A stretch of 64,000 bases of DNA, from assembly GCF_009727055.1 (NCBI RefSeq), contig NC_052350.1, forward strand, positions 16,847,129 to 16,911,128, read 5' to 3'. The notes under the pieces were generated by a model that was not told the origin of the DNA, did no database searches, and was given only the letters and a program-made list of their open reading frames with translations. A program made the translations under genes and the position numbers. Positions within the stretch are counted from its first letter, which is position 1; every line of letters begins with the position of its first letter. The stretch comes from Benincasa hispida. Taxonomy: Eukaryota; Streptophyta; Magnoliopsida; Cucurbitales; Cucurbitaceae. Shown piece by piece: positions 1 through 9,317 of this stretch.

Positions 1-88
1 CAAAAGCAAAGTCATGAGGATTTATGTCCAAAGTGGACAATATCATACCATTGCGGAAATAGTTAAAGGGTCATTATCCCTATCAAAG

Positions 89-433
89 TGGTATGAGAGC
101 ATCGGGTTCGTAATTTCTTGAATGTCTAAGCGTGTTCTGTGGTTACAGCTTTGTGTAAGCTTCCACATCAGAAAATAATTCTTGAAACGAGTTGTGTTGT
201 TTTTAAATAATGTGAATGGTTCACTATTTGTTATTTTGCAAGGAAAAGAAGAAGATATGTCAAGTTTTATGAGTTCGGTAAAGTGTGATGTGGAGAAATT
301 TGATGGAAGGATCAACTTCGGCTTGTGGCAAGTGAAGGTCAAAGATGTGTTGATGCAATATGGGTTACACAAGTGCATGTTAAGCGGTGATGATGTTCCA
401 GTGCAATTCTGGAGTGATTCTAGCAGAAGTTAA
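89..433 (+). pseudogene. Ty1/copia PBS-like site and gag N-terminal remnant
   Basis: A primer-binding-site-like sequence TGGTATGAGAGC lies at 89-100; the usual plant copia site, complementary to initiator Met-tRNA, is TGGTATCAGAGC. An open frame starting at 182 follows and carries the typical copia gag start (DVEKFDGRINFGLWQVKVKD, then LMQYGLHK), about 83 residues, after which it ends. The protease, integrase and RT expected downstream are absent, and the next recognisable part is an LTR at 936. I read this as the 5' end of a Tork/Tnt1-like copia element with most of its interior deleted. The sequence before position 89 does not match the end of the LTR at 936-1471, so the two may not belong to one element. 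Confidence 0.6.
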
Positions 434-935
434 AAAGGAAAGTTTCGAGCAGAAGATAGGCTGTTGGCATACGGATAGTTTGGAACATGAAAAATAGAGC
501 AAGTTCGTTAAAGGGCTTTAGATTTGATGTTGACAATGTCTTTCTCATCAGGGGAGACGATGACTTCCTCTAAAGAAGATGAAAATCATCCTTATGGTGT
601 GTCTGCTTTACCATGATAGAATACGTGATGTTAGCTGTTCCACAAGTTTGCACATGGGTATTGACTTGGCGGTTATACAAGGTGTGTGGTGAAAGTTATA
701 TTAATGGCTGAAGGACTTCCAGGTGAGCCAAGTAGAAGGAAGTTGCACCATAAACATCAGCATGGTTTATGGACATGTGACAAAAAAGAAAAATAGTGGG
801 AGATGGTATTTAAACTGATCTACTTTTTATGGTGAGGTAGGTTATAATTCTATGAGATGAGAATTATGATTGTCGGTAAAGACAATGGATATTGTAGAAG
901 CTATGGATTTTTCAAATATCTTCCAACGTAGAATT
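434..935 (+). other. Degraded copia interior, no gene
   Basis: About 500 bases with stops in all frames and no recognisable domain. The last bases before 936 (CCAACGTAGAATT) could be a decayed polypurine tract, which would fit the interior of the element whose 3' LTR begins at 936. Confidence 0.35.
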
Positions 936-1471
936 TGTTGGGTTTTTAGCAAAATAGTAGAAATGCAATGTCCCACATAAAAAAGATTTAGGAAAGTCAT
1001 GGACTTGTCCTACATTGAAAAGGTCATAGACTTATCCTACATTGAAAAGGTTTAGGGAAGTCTTGGGCTTGTCCTACATCAAAAAGGTTTATGAAAGTCA
1101 TAGGCTCCAAGTCTATAAAAGGAGTCCATGCTTTTGGTTTTCAGACATCCTAGTTAGAAACACTTTAAGCTTAGTGTGCTAACTCTAATTAAATTCCTTT
1201 TGTATTCTCTAGGTTAAGAGCGGGAAAAAAGATGTGAATAGTCAAAAGGTTTGAGAAAGTGCTATTGTAAATGGAATAAGGGAGAAAATTGTTTTATGTG
1301 ATTGTAACAATTTTTTCACATATGGGATTTCTTTCTAGTGGGCCGTGATTTTTCTCCGAGATAGGAGTTCTCCACGTAGATTCTTGTGTTTCCAGTTTTA
1401 TTAATTTCTTTTAATTTTTCTATTATTTTTCTGCTTATTCCTGCGGGAGAAGTGGGAGGTATTTCCCAACA
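936..1471 (+). repeat. Ty1/copia-type LTR (TGTTGGG...CCCAACA)
   Basis: A 536-bp unit that begins TGTTGGG and ends CCCAACA, the usual inverted termini of a plant LTR. It holds a TATA-like TCTATAAAAGGAG near 1115 and, at 1000-1090, three imperfect copies of a segment with CTTGTCCTACAT. Sequence on its right from 1472 is LINE coding sequence, so it was inserted into a LINE. The five bases after it (ACAAT) are not repeated before 936 (GAATT), which argues for the 3' LTR of a once-longer element rather than a solo LTR. Confidence 0.7.
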
Positions 1472-2298
1472 CAATCCACAAAGTCCAAAACACGACATAT
1501 ATGATTTTAAAAGTGATGATCTTTTTGGAGTTTTGGTTAAGTAGTAAAATGTCTTTGCAAATAGATGTAAGGAATTGCTCTTATTTTTCCAACGAACATG
1601 AGAATCCACCAAAGTCCATAAGCTTGAAGCAACTTTTCAAGAAATAAATAAATGCTCCATATTTTCACTATGGTTTTCGCACAGTGGGCAACAATTGGGA
1701 TTGAGAAAGTGATTTAGGAGCTTTTTTTTGCAACACCTCCATAGTGTGTGATACTTTGATAGGATATCAACCAAAGTAAGAATTTACATTTTTTTTTGGA
1801 CGTATGATATCCATGAATCAACACTGGACGATTGGAGGTAAAGAGCATCTTTAACTGAGGAAACCTTGAAAATACCATGAGATTTGGAGTCAAGGGAACC
1901 CTAAAAGTACCCTTTGCAATATTCCATAGTTGAATTTCTCTATCCCTCAGAGGTCTTCTCGACTGAATATCCCAATCCATTCTACTGATGTTCTAAGCAT
2001 CCTTTATTGGAACCATTAGGGATTTGAGACAAAGCAAAAAGTCTGAGGAAGTTGTCCTACAAGGGGACTTTTATCATTCTTCATACCTTTTCAAAAAGAC
2101 AATTGTTCACCATTGTTTACCTTCCACGAGATATTTGCTTTAAACAAGTCAAGGCCTTTTGTGGTGGATCTCCAAGGGGCTTGTAAGCTATTGTATCTGC
2201 CATCATAGGGGGTATCCCAATGAAAGATTGGTTGTATTTGGAAAGGATTATTCGTTTATACAGTGGATTGTTTTCTGTATGAAAGCATTAGAGCCATT
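1472..2298 (-). pseudogene. LINE reverse transcriptase C-terminus with zf-RVT domain (fragment)
   Basis: Reading from 2298 down to 1472 gives, in shifting frames, pieces typical of the C-terminal part of plant LINE ORF2: a WKVNNGE-like stretch near 2130, a RDREIQLWNI stretch near 1930, a KKKCKFLLWL motif near 1780, and the zinc-binding-RT signature CPLC followed by ENMEHLF at 1695-1638. Frameshifts and stops make it dead. It is continued by the fragments at 7570-7684 and 8126-8520, from which it was separated by two LTR-element insertions. Its downstream end is cut by the LTR at 936-1471. Confidence 0.75.
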
Positions 2299-2530
2299 TG
2301 ATAAGCTGATTTTTTGACTCTATTTTTTGTACCCTTTTTGCTTAACTAATCTCTTTTCCCTGTTGTTATTCTTTTGGTATTTCTCTCTCTTTTATATTAT
2401 TTTGTTTTCCTACCAATGTATGCCAAGTGGCGTTCCATGATTAATTAAATACCATTGTTTGGGTCTCTAGTTTGTGTGTCGAGCCTTTCTGTGAATTTTG
2501 TTTATCAACATTCTTGTTTTTTCTCTAATA
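2299..2530 (+). repeat. 5' LTR of element A
   Basis: Begins TGATAAGCTG and ends CTCTAATA where the 3' copy has CTCTAACA, so the terminal CA has mutated to TA. Several substitutions and small indels separate it from the 3' LTR, so the insertion is not recent. Confidence 0.93.
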
Positions 2531-2541
2531 TGGTATCAGAG
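2531..2541 (+). other. Primer-binding site of element A (initiator Met-tRNA)
   Basis: TGGTATCAGAG directly follows the 5' LTR, the classical plant copia primer site. Confidence 0.9.
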
Positions 2542-2560
2542 ATTTAGGTCAATTTTTTTT

Positions 2561-3830
2561 ATGGCATCGAGTTCAGGCACATCAGAGGAAGAATTTTTCT
2601 AGCCGGTGACAACTCTCCTAGGTACCACATCTTCTACTCCCATCTATCACTCTTTCTGTGTCTTCACCGTCTTTTACCCCACCCGTAACACAATGGATTC
2701 CCTCGTCATCTATTCGAAATTTGATTTTCCTTTTTCAAGTACCTTCCTCTTTTCCATTTAACTATGGTCCATCAACACACCCTTATCCTCCGATGTACAC
2801 TGACTCTCCCACAAACTTTCCCTATCCACCCCAAATGCCACAGTTTGCCCCCAACCTTTCCCATGGTTAACTACCAAATCCTCTATCAGCATTATCTTCT
2901 CCTCAATCACCGGTTGCTAATTTTCCTCACATGTCTTAGTCTCTCATTGTTAAACTTACAAACTCGAACTATCTGCTATGGAAAAACCAACTCCTTAATT
3001 TGATCATGGGCTATGGTCTAGAGAGTTTTATTGACAATACTTTTCCCCAGCCTCCCAAGTACTTAGACCCTCAAAGAACACAGATGAATCCGTATTTTTC
3101 TTTCTGGAAAAAGTGTAATCGGACTATCATGAACTGGTTTTACTCTCCCCTCAATGAAGATAAAATGGGTGAGATAGTTGGCTATGAATCTGCATTTGAA
3201 ATTTGGGAAGCTCTGCGGACTGTTTATGAATCTTCTTTTACAACACGTATTATGGGTCTTTGATCTCAACTTGAAAAGATCAAGAAGAATGGACTGACAG
3301 TATCACAATACTTGGCTCAAATCAAAGATGGTTCTGAAAAATTTATTGCTATTGGTGAACCCTTGTCATACCGTGATCATCTTGGCTATATTCTCAAAGG
3401 TCGTAGCAATGAATATAATCCATTTGTGACTTCTATCTAGAATCGAATTGATTGCCCATCCATCCCTGATGTTCGCAACCTCCTTATTGATTATGACTCT
3501 CAATTGGAGAAACAAACAACAACAGATTAACTCCACCTTATTCAAGCCAATGTTGCTAATCTTTCCATTCATTCCCAAAATCGGCGTCCACAGTGGCAAC
3601 AACATAACAAGTCTTCTATTCGATCTCCTACACCTTCAATGAGCTCTTCTTCTCCAAGTATTCTTCCCAACTCCTCTTTATTTTCATCTAGTCCTATGGA
3701 TCATGGTTCTGCTCGCCCTTCCTCTTGAAACCAAAAATGGCCACCCAATCAATCTTACATATCTTCAAATCATCCTCAATTTCAGTTTTACAACAGAATT
3801 GGCCACATCGCCCTCTCCTGTTATAATATA
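2561..3830 (+). pseudogene. Element A gag region, broken
   Basis: An ATG at 2561 opens a short frame (MASSSG...) that stops within 15 codons. After a proline/serine-rich stretch (2658-2870), the gag core follows at 2960-3440: LTNSNYLLWKNQLLNLIMGY, then FWKKCNRTIMNWFYSPLNED, an internal TGA after MGL near 3262, and SQLEKIKKNGLTVSQYLAQI. A zinc-knuckle relic with GHIALSCYN sits near 3800; its first cysteines are lost. In the family this protein forms the capsid and packages the RNA. At least three stops or frameshifts break it here. Confidence 0.8.
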
Positions 3831-3965
3831 GATAATCCAAGATACCGAACCTTAAATTCCCCCCAAGCTCATTTTGTTCGAACCTCCCTTGTCCCTAATC
3901 AGTCCCTGTCTTATACTACTTCTTTTACATTTCCACAAACCAATCATCCAGATGAAGGTTGGTAT

Positions 3966-5280
3966 ATGGATTCAGAAGCTATACATCATATGACCCCTGA
4001 CTTATCTAATATTCAGCAGCCCTCCTCATATTATGGTGGTGAACAAGTTATGATTGGGAATGGTAAGTCTCTTTCTATCTCTCATATTGATTATTATGAA
4101 TTTTTGTCTCCTCTTTCCAATACATCTGTCTATTTTCATTCTGTTCTTCATACTCCCTCCATCTCTCATAATCTAATTAGCATTGGTAGATTATGTTATG
4201 ATGATCATGCTTATGTTGAATTTTTTCATTATTCCTTTATTGTGAAGGACCTTCAAACTCAGAATCCCCTTCTTCAAGGTAAACTTGATGGTGGCCTCTA
4301 CAAATTGCCTCTTTCTTCCGCTGCCACTTCTCCATCAAATTCTCTCATCCGTTCTATTGCATTCCTTTCAACCTTCATAGATATATCTTTATGGTACCGT
4401 CATTTGGGACATGCATCAATTCACATTGTCAAGTCTGTGTTATCAAAATGTAAATTGATGTTTAAAAATAATGATGTCCCTCAGTTTTGCAAGTCTTGTC
4501 AAATGGCTGAAAGCCAACGTTTACCTTTTCCTAGTTCTATTTCTCGTGCTTCCTCCCTCTTTGAACTTATTGATTATGATGTCTAGGGTCCTTCCTCTGT
4601 GAATTCGGTCAATGGAGACAAGTACTTTCTTCTATTCATTGATGCTCTCTCGTTTAACATGGATGTATACACTAAAAACTAAATATGAGGCTATAACCTT
4701 TTTTACTCAATTTCATGCCATGATTTCAAACCAATTTTCTACCACTATCAAGTCTATTCAAACTAATGGAGGAGGAGAATTTTGTGCCCTTTCACCCCTT
4801 TTAACCAAGTATGGGATTTTTCATTGAATGTCCTATCCCTACACTTCACAAAAAAATGGAAATGTCGAAAGGAAAAATAGACATGTTAAGGTTGGTTTAT
4901 CCTTGCTTGCTCAATCCTCTGTTCCTTTAAATTCTAGTTATTTGCTTTTCACATCGCTGTTTATCTCATCAATTGCACACCTACACCTACTATTGAAAAC
5001 AAGTCTCCTTATGAAGCTCTTTATGGAAAACTTCCTGACTATAACCTTCTCAAGGTTTTTGGCTGTGCGTGTTTTCCTTTCCTTTGTCCTTTTAATGAAA
5101 ATAAGCTTCAATTTCGATCTCATGAATGCATTTTCTTGGGATATACCTCGGTTTACAACGGATATTTTTGCCTTCACATCTCATTTGGTCGTATTTATGT
5201 ATTTAGGCATGTCATCTTTAATGAAATCGCCTTTTCTTTTGCTGCCTCTGTTCCTTCATCTCAACCTTCATTTCCAATGA
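3966..5280 (+). pseudogene. Element A protease and integrase region, broken
   Basis: The aspartic protease start is visible at 3966 as MDSEAIHHMT; the family motif is D-S-G-A, so the catalytic-loop glycine has become glutamate. The GAG-pre-integrase segment has WYRHLGHAS at 4391-4420, followed by CKSCQMAESQRLPFP (zinc-finger cysteines kept). The integrase core runs from 4580 to about 4900 (GPSSVNSVNGDKYFLLFIDA, then QTNGGGEF with the second catalytic aspartate region altered) and is interrupted by a TAG at 4584, a TAA at 4681 and a frameshift near 4827. The integrase C-terminal part is only seen in shifted frames up to 5280. Confidence 0.8.
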
Positions 5281-7270
5281 CCCTCACCCCCTTCCTTTAG
5301 CTCTCCCTTAGGCTCGTGTCCTACCATTACTACTCATAACAATGTTCACCACCATCATCCATCCCCATTACTCCTAAAACTCTTAATCCAGCCCCCACTC
5401 ACCAATCTCCCATCAATCTGCAACTATCTCTTACCCTTGAGACTCACATCCTTGTTCCTACCAATCAACCTTCCTTGCCCCCCTCCACATCTTCCTCTCC
5501 TATTTCTTCCGCCTCTCGTCTACCCCAACCTTCTTCACCATCCTCTGCCTCTCTTTCCTCATCATCCAATTCACCTAGCTCTCCTCCCTCACCTAAACAA
5601 CCATCCCTTCCCTCTCTCACCTCCAATGCATATCCTATGATAACACATTCCAAGATGGGCATCTTCAAACCAAAGGCTTGGTTATCTGTTGCTACTAACC
5701 TGGACAAGTCTGAACCTCGATCCTATAAGGAAGCTCTGTTGCATCCTAAATGGCATCGTGCAATGCTTGATGAATATGAGGCTCTTCTTCGAAATCAAAC
5801 ATGGTTGTTAGTGCCCTTACCTCCTAATCGGAAAATCGTTGGGAGTAAATAGGTCTTTTGACTTAAACTTAAGCAATCAGGTGGAGTTGATCGGTTTAAG
5901 GCCAGATTAGTTGCCCAAGGATTCAACCAAGATTATAGTATTGATTATTTTGAAACCTTCAGTTCGGTTGTCAAGCCTACTACAATTCGTATTGTTTTGA
6001 CTATTGCTATGTCTAACAATTGGGTTATTCGACAACTTGATGTTCACAATGCGTACCTAAATGGGGATCTCTCTGAAGTGGTATACATCAAACAACCACC
6101 TGGTTTCATAAATCAACAATACCCTAATCATGTTCTTCTCCTTCATAAGGCACTCTATGGCCTCAAACAGAGTCCTCATGCGTGGTTCTCCAAGCTCAGC
6201 TTTTATCTTATGCAATGGGGTTTCTTTAGCACCAAATCGGACACTTCTATTTTTTATTTTTTATTTTTTGTTTCGGAATGGTAGCTCTTTGGTTATTTTT
6301 CTCATTTACGTTGATGATATCCTTGTCACAGGAAATAACTCTCATCTTCTACAACATTTCATTTCATGTTTGCACAATCAGTTTGCTCTCAAAGACTGGT
6401 GATTTATATTTTTTCCTTGGTATTCAAGTTGTTCGTTCATCTTCTATGATGCATTTGTCTCAGACTAAATACATTCATGATCTCCTTGTTCGTGCCAATA
6501 TGTCCGATTTTAAGCCCATTCATTCTCCTATGGCGTTTGACAGTCACTTGTTCTAACCGAAGGTGACCTTTTGGAAAATGCATCTAAATATAAAAGCTTA
6601 TGGGTGCCCTTCAATATTGCACTCTTACTCGTCCTGATATTAGCTTCTGTGTTAACAAGATCTATCAATTTATGCATTCTCCTACATCTTCCCACCTTCA
6701 AGCAGCAAAAAGGCTATCACGTTATCTCAAGGGAACTTCTCATCATGGTCTTCTGTTGTTCATATCCCCTATTTTGGCTTTAACCTGCTATACCGATGCT
6801 GATTGGGCTAGTTGTTCTGATGATCGATGGAGTACAAGTGGGTTTTGTGTATTTTTGGGCTTGAGTTTGATTTCATGGTGCTCCTCCAAATAAAAGGTTG
6901 TCTCTAGACTAAGTGCTGAATCTGAGTATCGGGGCCTATCGAATGCTATTGCAAAATTATTATGGATCCAATCCTTCTGTTTGAAATTGGAGTTGGTACT
7001 CTGTCAACTCCCTTGCTGTTGAGTGATAACCTGAGTGCTACTTACATGGCTGCAAATCCTGTTCTTCACAATCGAACCAAGCATCTTGAAATTGATCTAC
7101 ACTTTATCCGAGAAAATGTTGTTTGTAAGCAGATCTCTGTGAAGTTTGTTTTGTCCGAGGATCAACTCGCTGATATTCTAACCAAAGCATTGCCTAGTCC
7201 TCGATTTTTCAGCCTCAAAACCAAGCTCACCGTCGCTGCAGCTCCTCTTTTGCTTGGGTACAGAAAATAG
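5281..7270 (+). pseudogene. Element A reverse transcriptase and RNase H region, broken
   Basis: After a Pro/Ser-rich linker (5470-5620) the RT begins at 5700 with SEPRSYKEALLHPKWHRAML. A stop at 5850 precedes further RT sequence. Conserved RT blocks follow: RQLDVHNAYLNGDL at 6028-6070, ALYGLKQSPHAWF at 6150-6190, and the catalytic YVDD box at 6309-6320, reached only after a frameshift near 6280. RNase H is recognisable by CYTDADWASCSDD at 6787-6825, STSGFC, SAESEYRGL near 6915 and NRTKHLEIDLHFIRE at 7072-7115. The reading frame ends at a TAG at 7268-7270, which lies inside an inverted copy of the LTR tip (see findings). Confidence 0.85.
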
Positions 7271-7376
7271 AGCCCAAAAATCAGTTTATCATCAAAACCA
7301 AGCTCACAGTCACTGCAGCTCCTCATTCACTTGGGGGGGATGATAAACTGATTTTTGGACTCTATTTTATGTACCC
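7256..7376. repeat. Inverted copy of LTR tip plus 45-bp duplication at the 3' end of element A
   Basis: Bases 7256-7293 are the reverse complement of 7339-7376 (38 bp, two mismatches). The second arm is the first 36 bp of the 3' LTR plus two bases of the polypurine tract. The 45 bp between the arms (7294-7338) repeat the sequence just before the first arm (from about 7216), with a few changes. The result is a long hairpin at the internal/LTR junction. Confidence 0.9.
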
Positions 7377-7569
7377 TTTTTTCTTAATTAATCTCTTTTC
7401 TCTGTTGTTATCCTTTTGGTATTTCTCTCTCTTTTCTGTTATTTTGTTTTTCTATCAATGTATGTCATGACATTCCATGATTAATTAAATACCACTGCTT
7501 GAGTCTCTGATTTGTGTGCCGAGCCCTCTGTGAATTTTGTCTATCAGCATTCTTGTTTTTTCTCTAACA
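7341..7569 (+). repeat. 3' LTR of element A
   Basis: Begins TGATAAACTG just after the polypurine run and ends TCTCTAACA, followed by the CCATT duplication. Confidence 0.93.
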
Positions 7570-7684
7570 CCATTTACAGAGTAAGCAAAATTAGTGTCTT
7601 TTAATTTGCTTAAACTCAAACCACCTTGATCTTTTGGAGAGGTAACAATCGAACCATCTAATCAAGTGAGTACAATGTCCACTA
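7570..7684 (-). pseudogene. LINE reverse transcriptase fragment (middle piece)
   Basis: On the minus strand this short stretch reads KDQGGLSLSKLKDTNFA, the standard DQGGLG...N.ALL block of plant LINE ORF2. It joins across element A with the fragment ending at 2298, and across the solo LTR at 7685-8125 with the fragment at 8126-8520. Confidence 0.75.
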
Positions 7685-8125
7685 TGTTAGACATATTTAA
7701 ATAATAATCTGTTTAATTAAAGTATGGGCTATGCATATGGATTAATAATTTATCACATTGGGTTATTTTATTAGATTGGGCCCTATTATGTGATCTAATT
7801 AATTAAAGCCCTAGATTCCTAATTGAGTATGGACTTAATGCGTAGAAGCCTATTCCTAGTTATTTAGGGTTTAATGGGAACCCTAATTGAACTAGTATAT
7901 AAAGAAACCTTAGGGCTATGGTCCCCAATATACCAAAGCAATAAGTACTCAGTCTTTCTTGAATCCCATCTAGAAAGAGATCCTACTTAGGGCATTTGGA
8001 GCCGCCACTTTAAAGTCATCATCAATCTTTCAATGGAATCTGGTATGTATATATTCTTGATAATTTGACATGAATGATTCTAGGATTTATTTATTCAATA
8101 TAGATATAAAGTATTTATGCTAACA
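7685..8125. mobile_element. Solo LTR, 441 bp, TSD CACTA
   Basis: Starts TGTTAG and ends CTAACA (perfect 6-bp inverted termini). The five bases CACTA occur immediately on both sides (7680-7684 and 8126-8130). A TATA-like AGTATATAAAG is seen near 7890. There is no internal coding region. It sits inside the LINE relic. Orientation is read as plus because of the TATA box. Confidence 0.9.
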
Positions 8126-8520
8126 CACTATTGTTTTCTTTCCAAAGGATGTTTCGTCGATGTTTTTCAATAGATTTGTTAACAACAATGGGGGCTTTGA
8201 AGACAGATAACATGAAGGTGGGGAGGCTGGCATGAGAGGGTTGGATTAATTTGAGCCTTCCTCCTTTGGAAACATGTGAATATTTCCCGTTGTTGAACTT
8301 CCTTTAAATTTTCCAAGTTTGCTCCCAAAAAGCACATGAATGAGGCTTCCCCCGAGAGAAGACCCCACATAACTAATAGGGAGGAACTAATGAGGAATAC
8401 CCCAACTTTTAGCAACATCCTCAACCCTTTCTCTGTTAACATTAATAGCATATATGGAAGATTTGTTCAGATTTATATTGAGCCCAATAGTTTTAACATG
8501 TTTTAGATGTGGAGAATGTT
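8126..8520 (-). pseudogene. LINE reverse transcriptase fragment (upstream piece)
   Basis: On the minus strand a frame with INLNKSSIYAINVNRERVED precedes KSWGIPH and a S-Y-V-G-S-S-L-G-G-S stretch, the counterpart of the (S)YLG.PLGG block of LINE RTs. Frameshifts are present. With 7570-7684 and 1472-2298 it makes one collinear, dead LINE ORF2 segment. Confidence 0.65.
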
Positions 8521-8559
8521 TTCAATAGATTTGTAAATAACAATGGGGGCTTAAAAAAA

Positions 8560-9060
8560 ATAGATTAAAAATTAACTTTTTAGCCCCCAATTTTGAAGAA
8601 TATATGTGTTTGGTCACTGAGTTTTCAAAATACTTATTTTTAGTCCTTGAGTTTTTATAATATGTTATTTTGATCCTTAAGTTTTCAAAATATACTTTTC
8701 TAGTCCTTGAGTTTCTAGATATAGGTTTAAAAAGTCCTGACATTAATTTGTTATTATTATTTTAAATTAAAATTAATTTTTTAAAGATGACCTCTTCTCT
8801 CTAAAATTATTATTTAACATATTTTTGTAATTCAAATTTTGATATAATTATATAAAATGAAAATAAAAAAATTAGTTCATGGACCTTTTTAAGTCTATTT
8901 TAAAAAACTTAGAGACTAAAAAAGTATATTTTGAAAATTCAGGGACTAAATGTACTTCTAAAAAGATCAAAGATTAAAAATGTATGTCTTAAAAACTTAG
9001 GAACCAAAGACACCTATTATTTAAAATTTAAGGACTAAAAAAGTAGTTTGCTCATAATAT
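8560..9060. repeat. Foldback (MITE-like) repeat
   Basis: The left arm (about 8567-8745) repeats TAGTCCTTGAGTTTTCAAAATAT-like sentences; the right arm (about 8876-9052) carries the reverse complement, AAACTTAGGGACTAAAAAAGTATAT-like. The ends are roughly inverted (AACTTTTTAG against CTAAAAAAGTAGTTT). There are no coding frames beyond repeat artefacts. I could not fix the ends or a target duplication. Confidence 0.5.
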
Positions 9061-9317
9061 ACATTAAAATGAATATTGGTATAAAATTGTTTTCAGGTTG
9101 AGGTTCATTCAGCCCTTAACTATACGGTTGCTCCGCCCATGAAAGAGATGCTTTTATACACATATAATACTCTAAAAGAAAGTTCTCATATAATTTAAAA
9201 TAAAAAAGGTGAAAAATATGTACTAATTTACACAATATAATTAAATTACAAATATTGAATTTTGGAAACATAGCAACGTGCATAAAGTACACACCATAAG
9301 CATTGAACACAAAAAGT

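Larger units (their letters stand above)
2299..7569 (+). mobile_element. Full-length, non-functional Ty1/copia retrotransposon (element A)
   Basis: A complete LTR retrotransposon of about 5.3 kb. The 5' LTR (2299-2530) and 3' LTR (7341-7569) are 232 and 229 bp and clearly homologous. A PBS (TGGTATCAGAG, 2531-2541) follows the 5' LTR, and a polypurine tract (TTGGGGGGGA, 7331-7340) precedes the 3' LTR. The five bases CCATT flank it on both sides (2294-2298 and 7570-7574), a perfect target-site duplication. The order gag, protease, integrase, RT, RNase H identifies Ty1/copia. Many stops and frameshifts show it cannot move by itself. It lies inside a LINE: reading on the minus strand, LINE coding sequence runs into it at 7570 and resumes at 2298. 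Confidence 0.95.

Noticed and set aside
5465..5707. Glu/Gly-rich minus-strand frame
   Set aside because: Antisense of the Pro/Ser-rich linker in element A.
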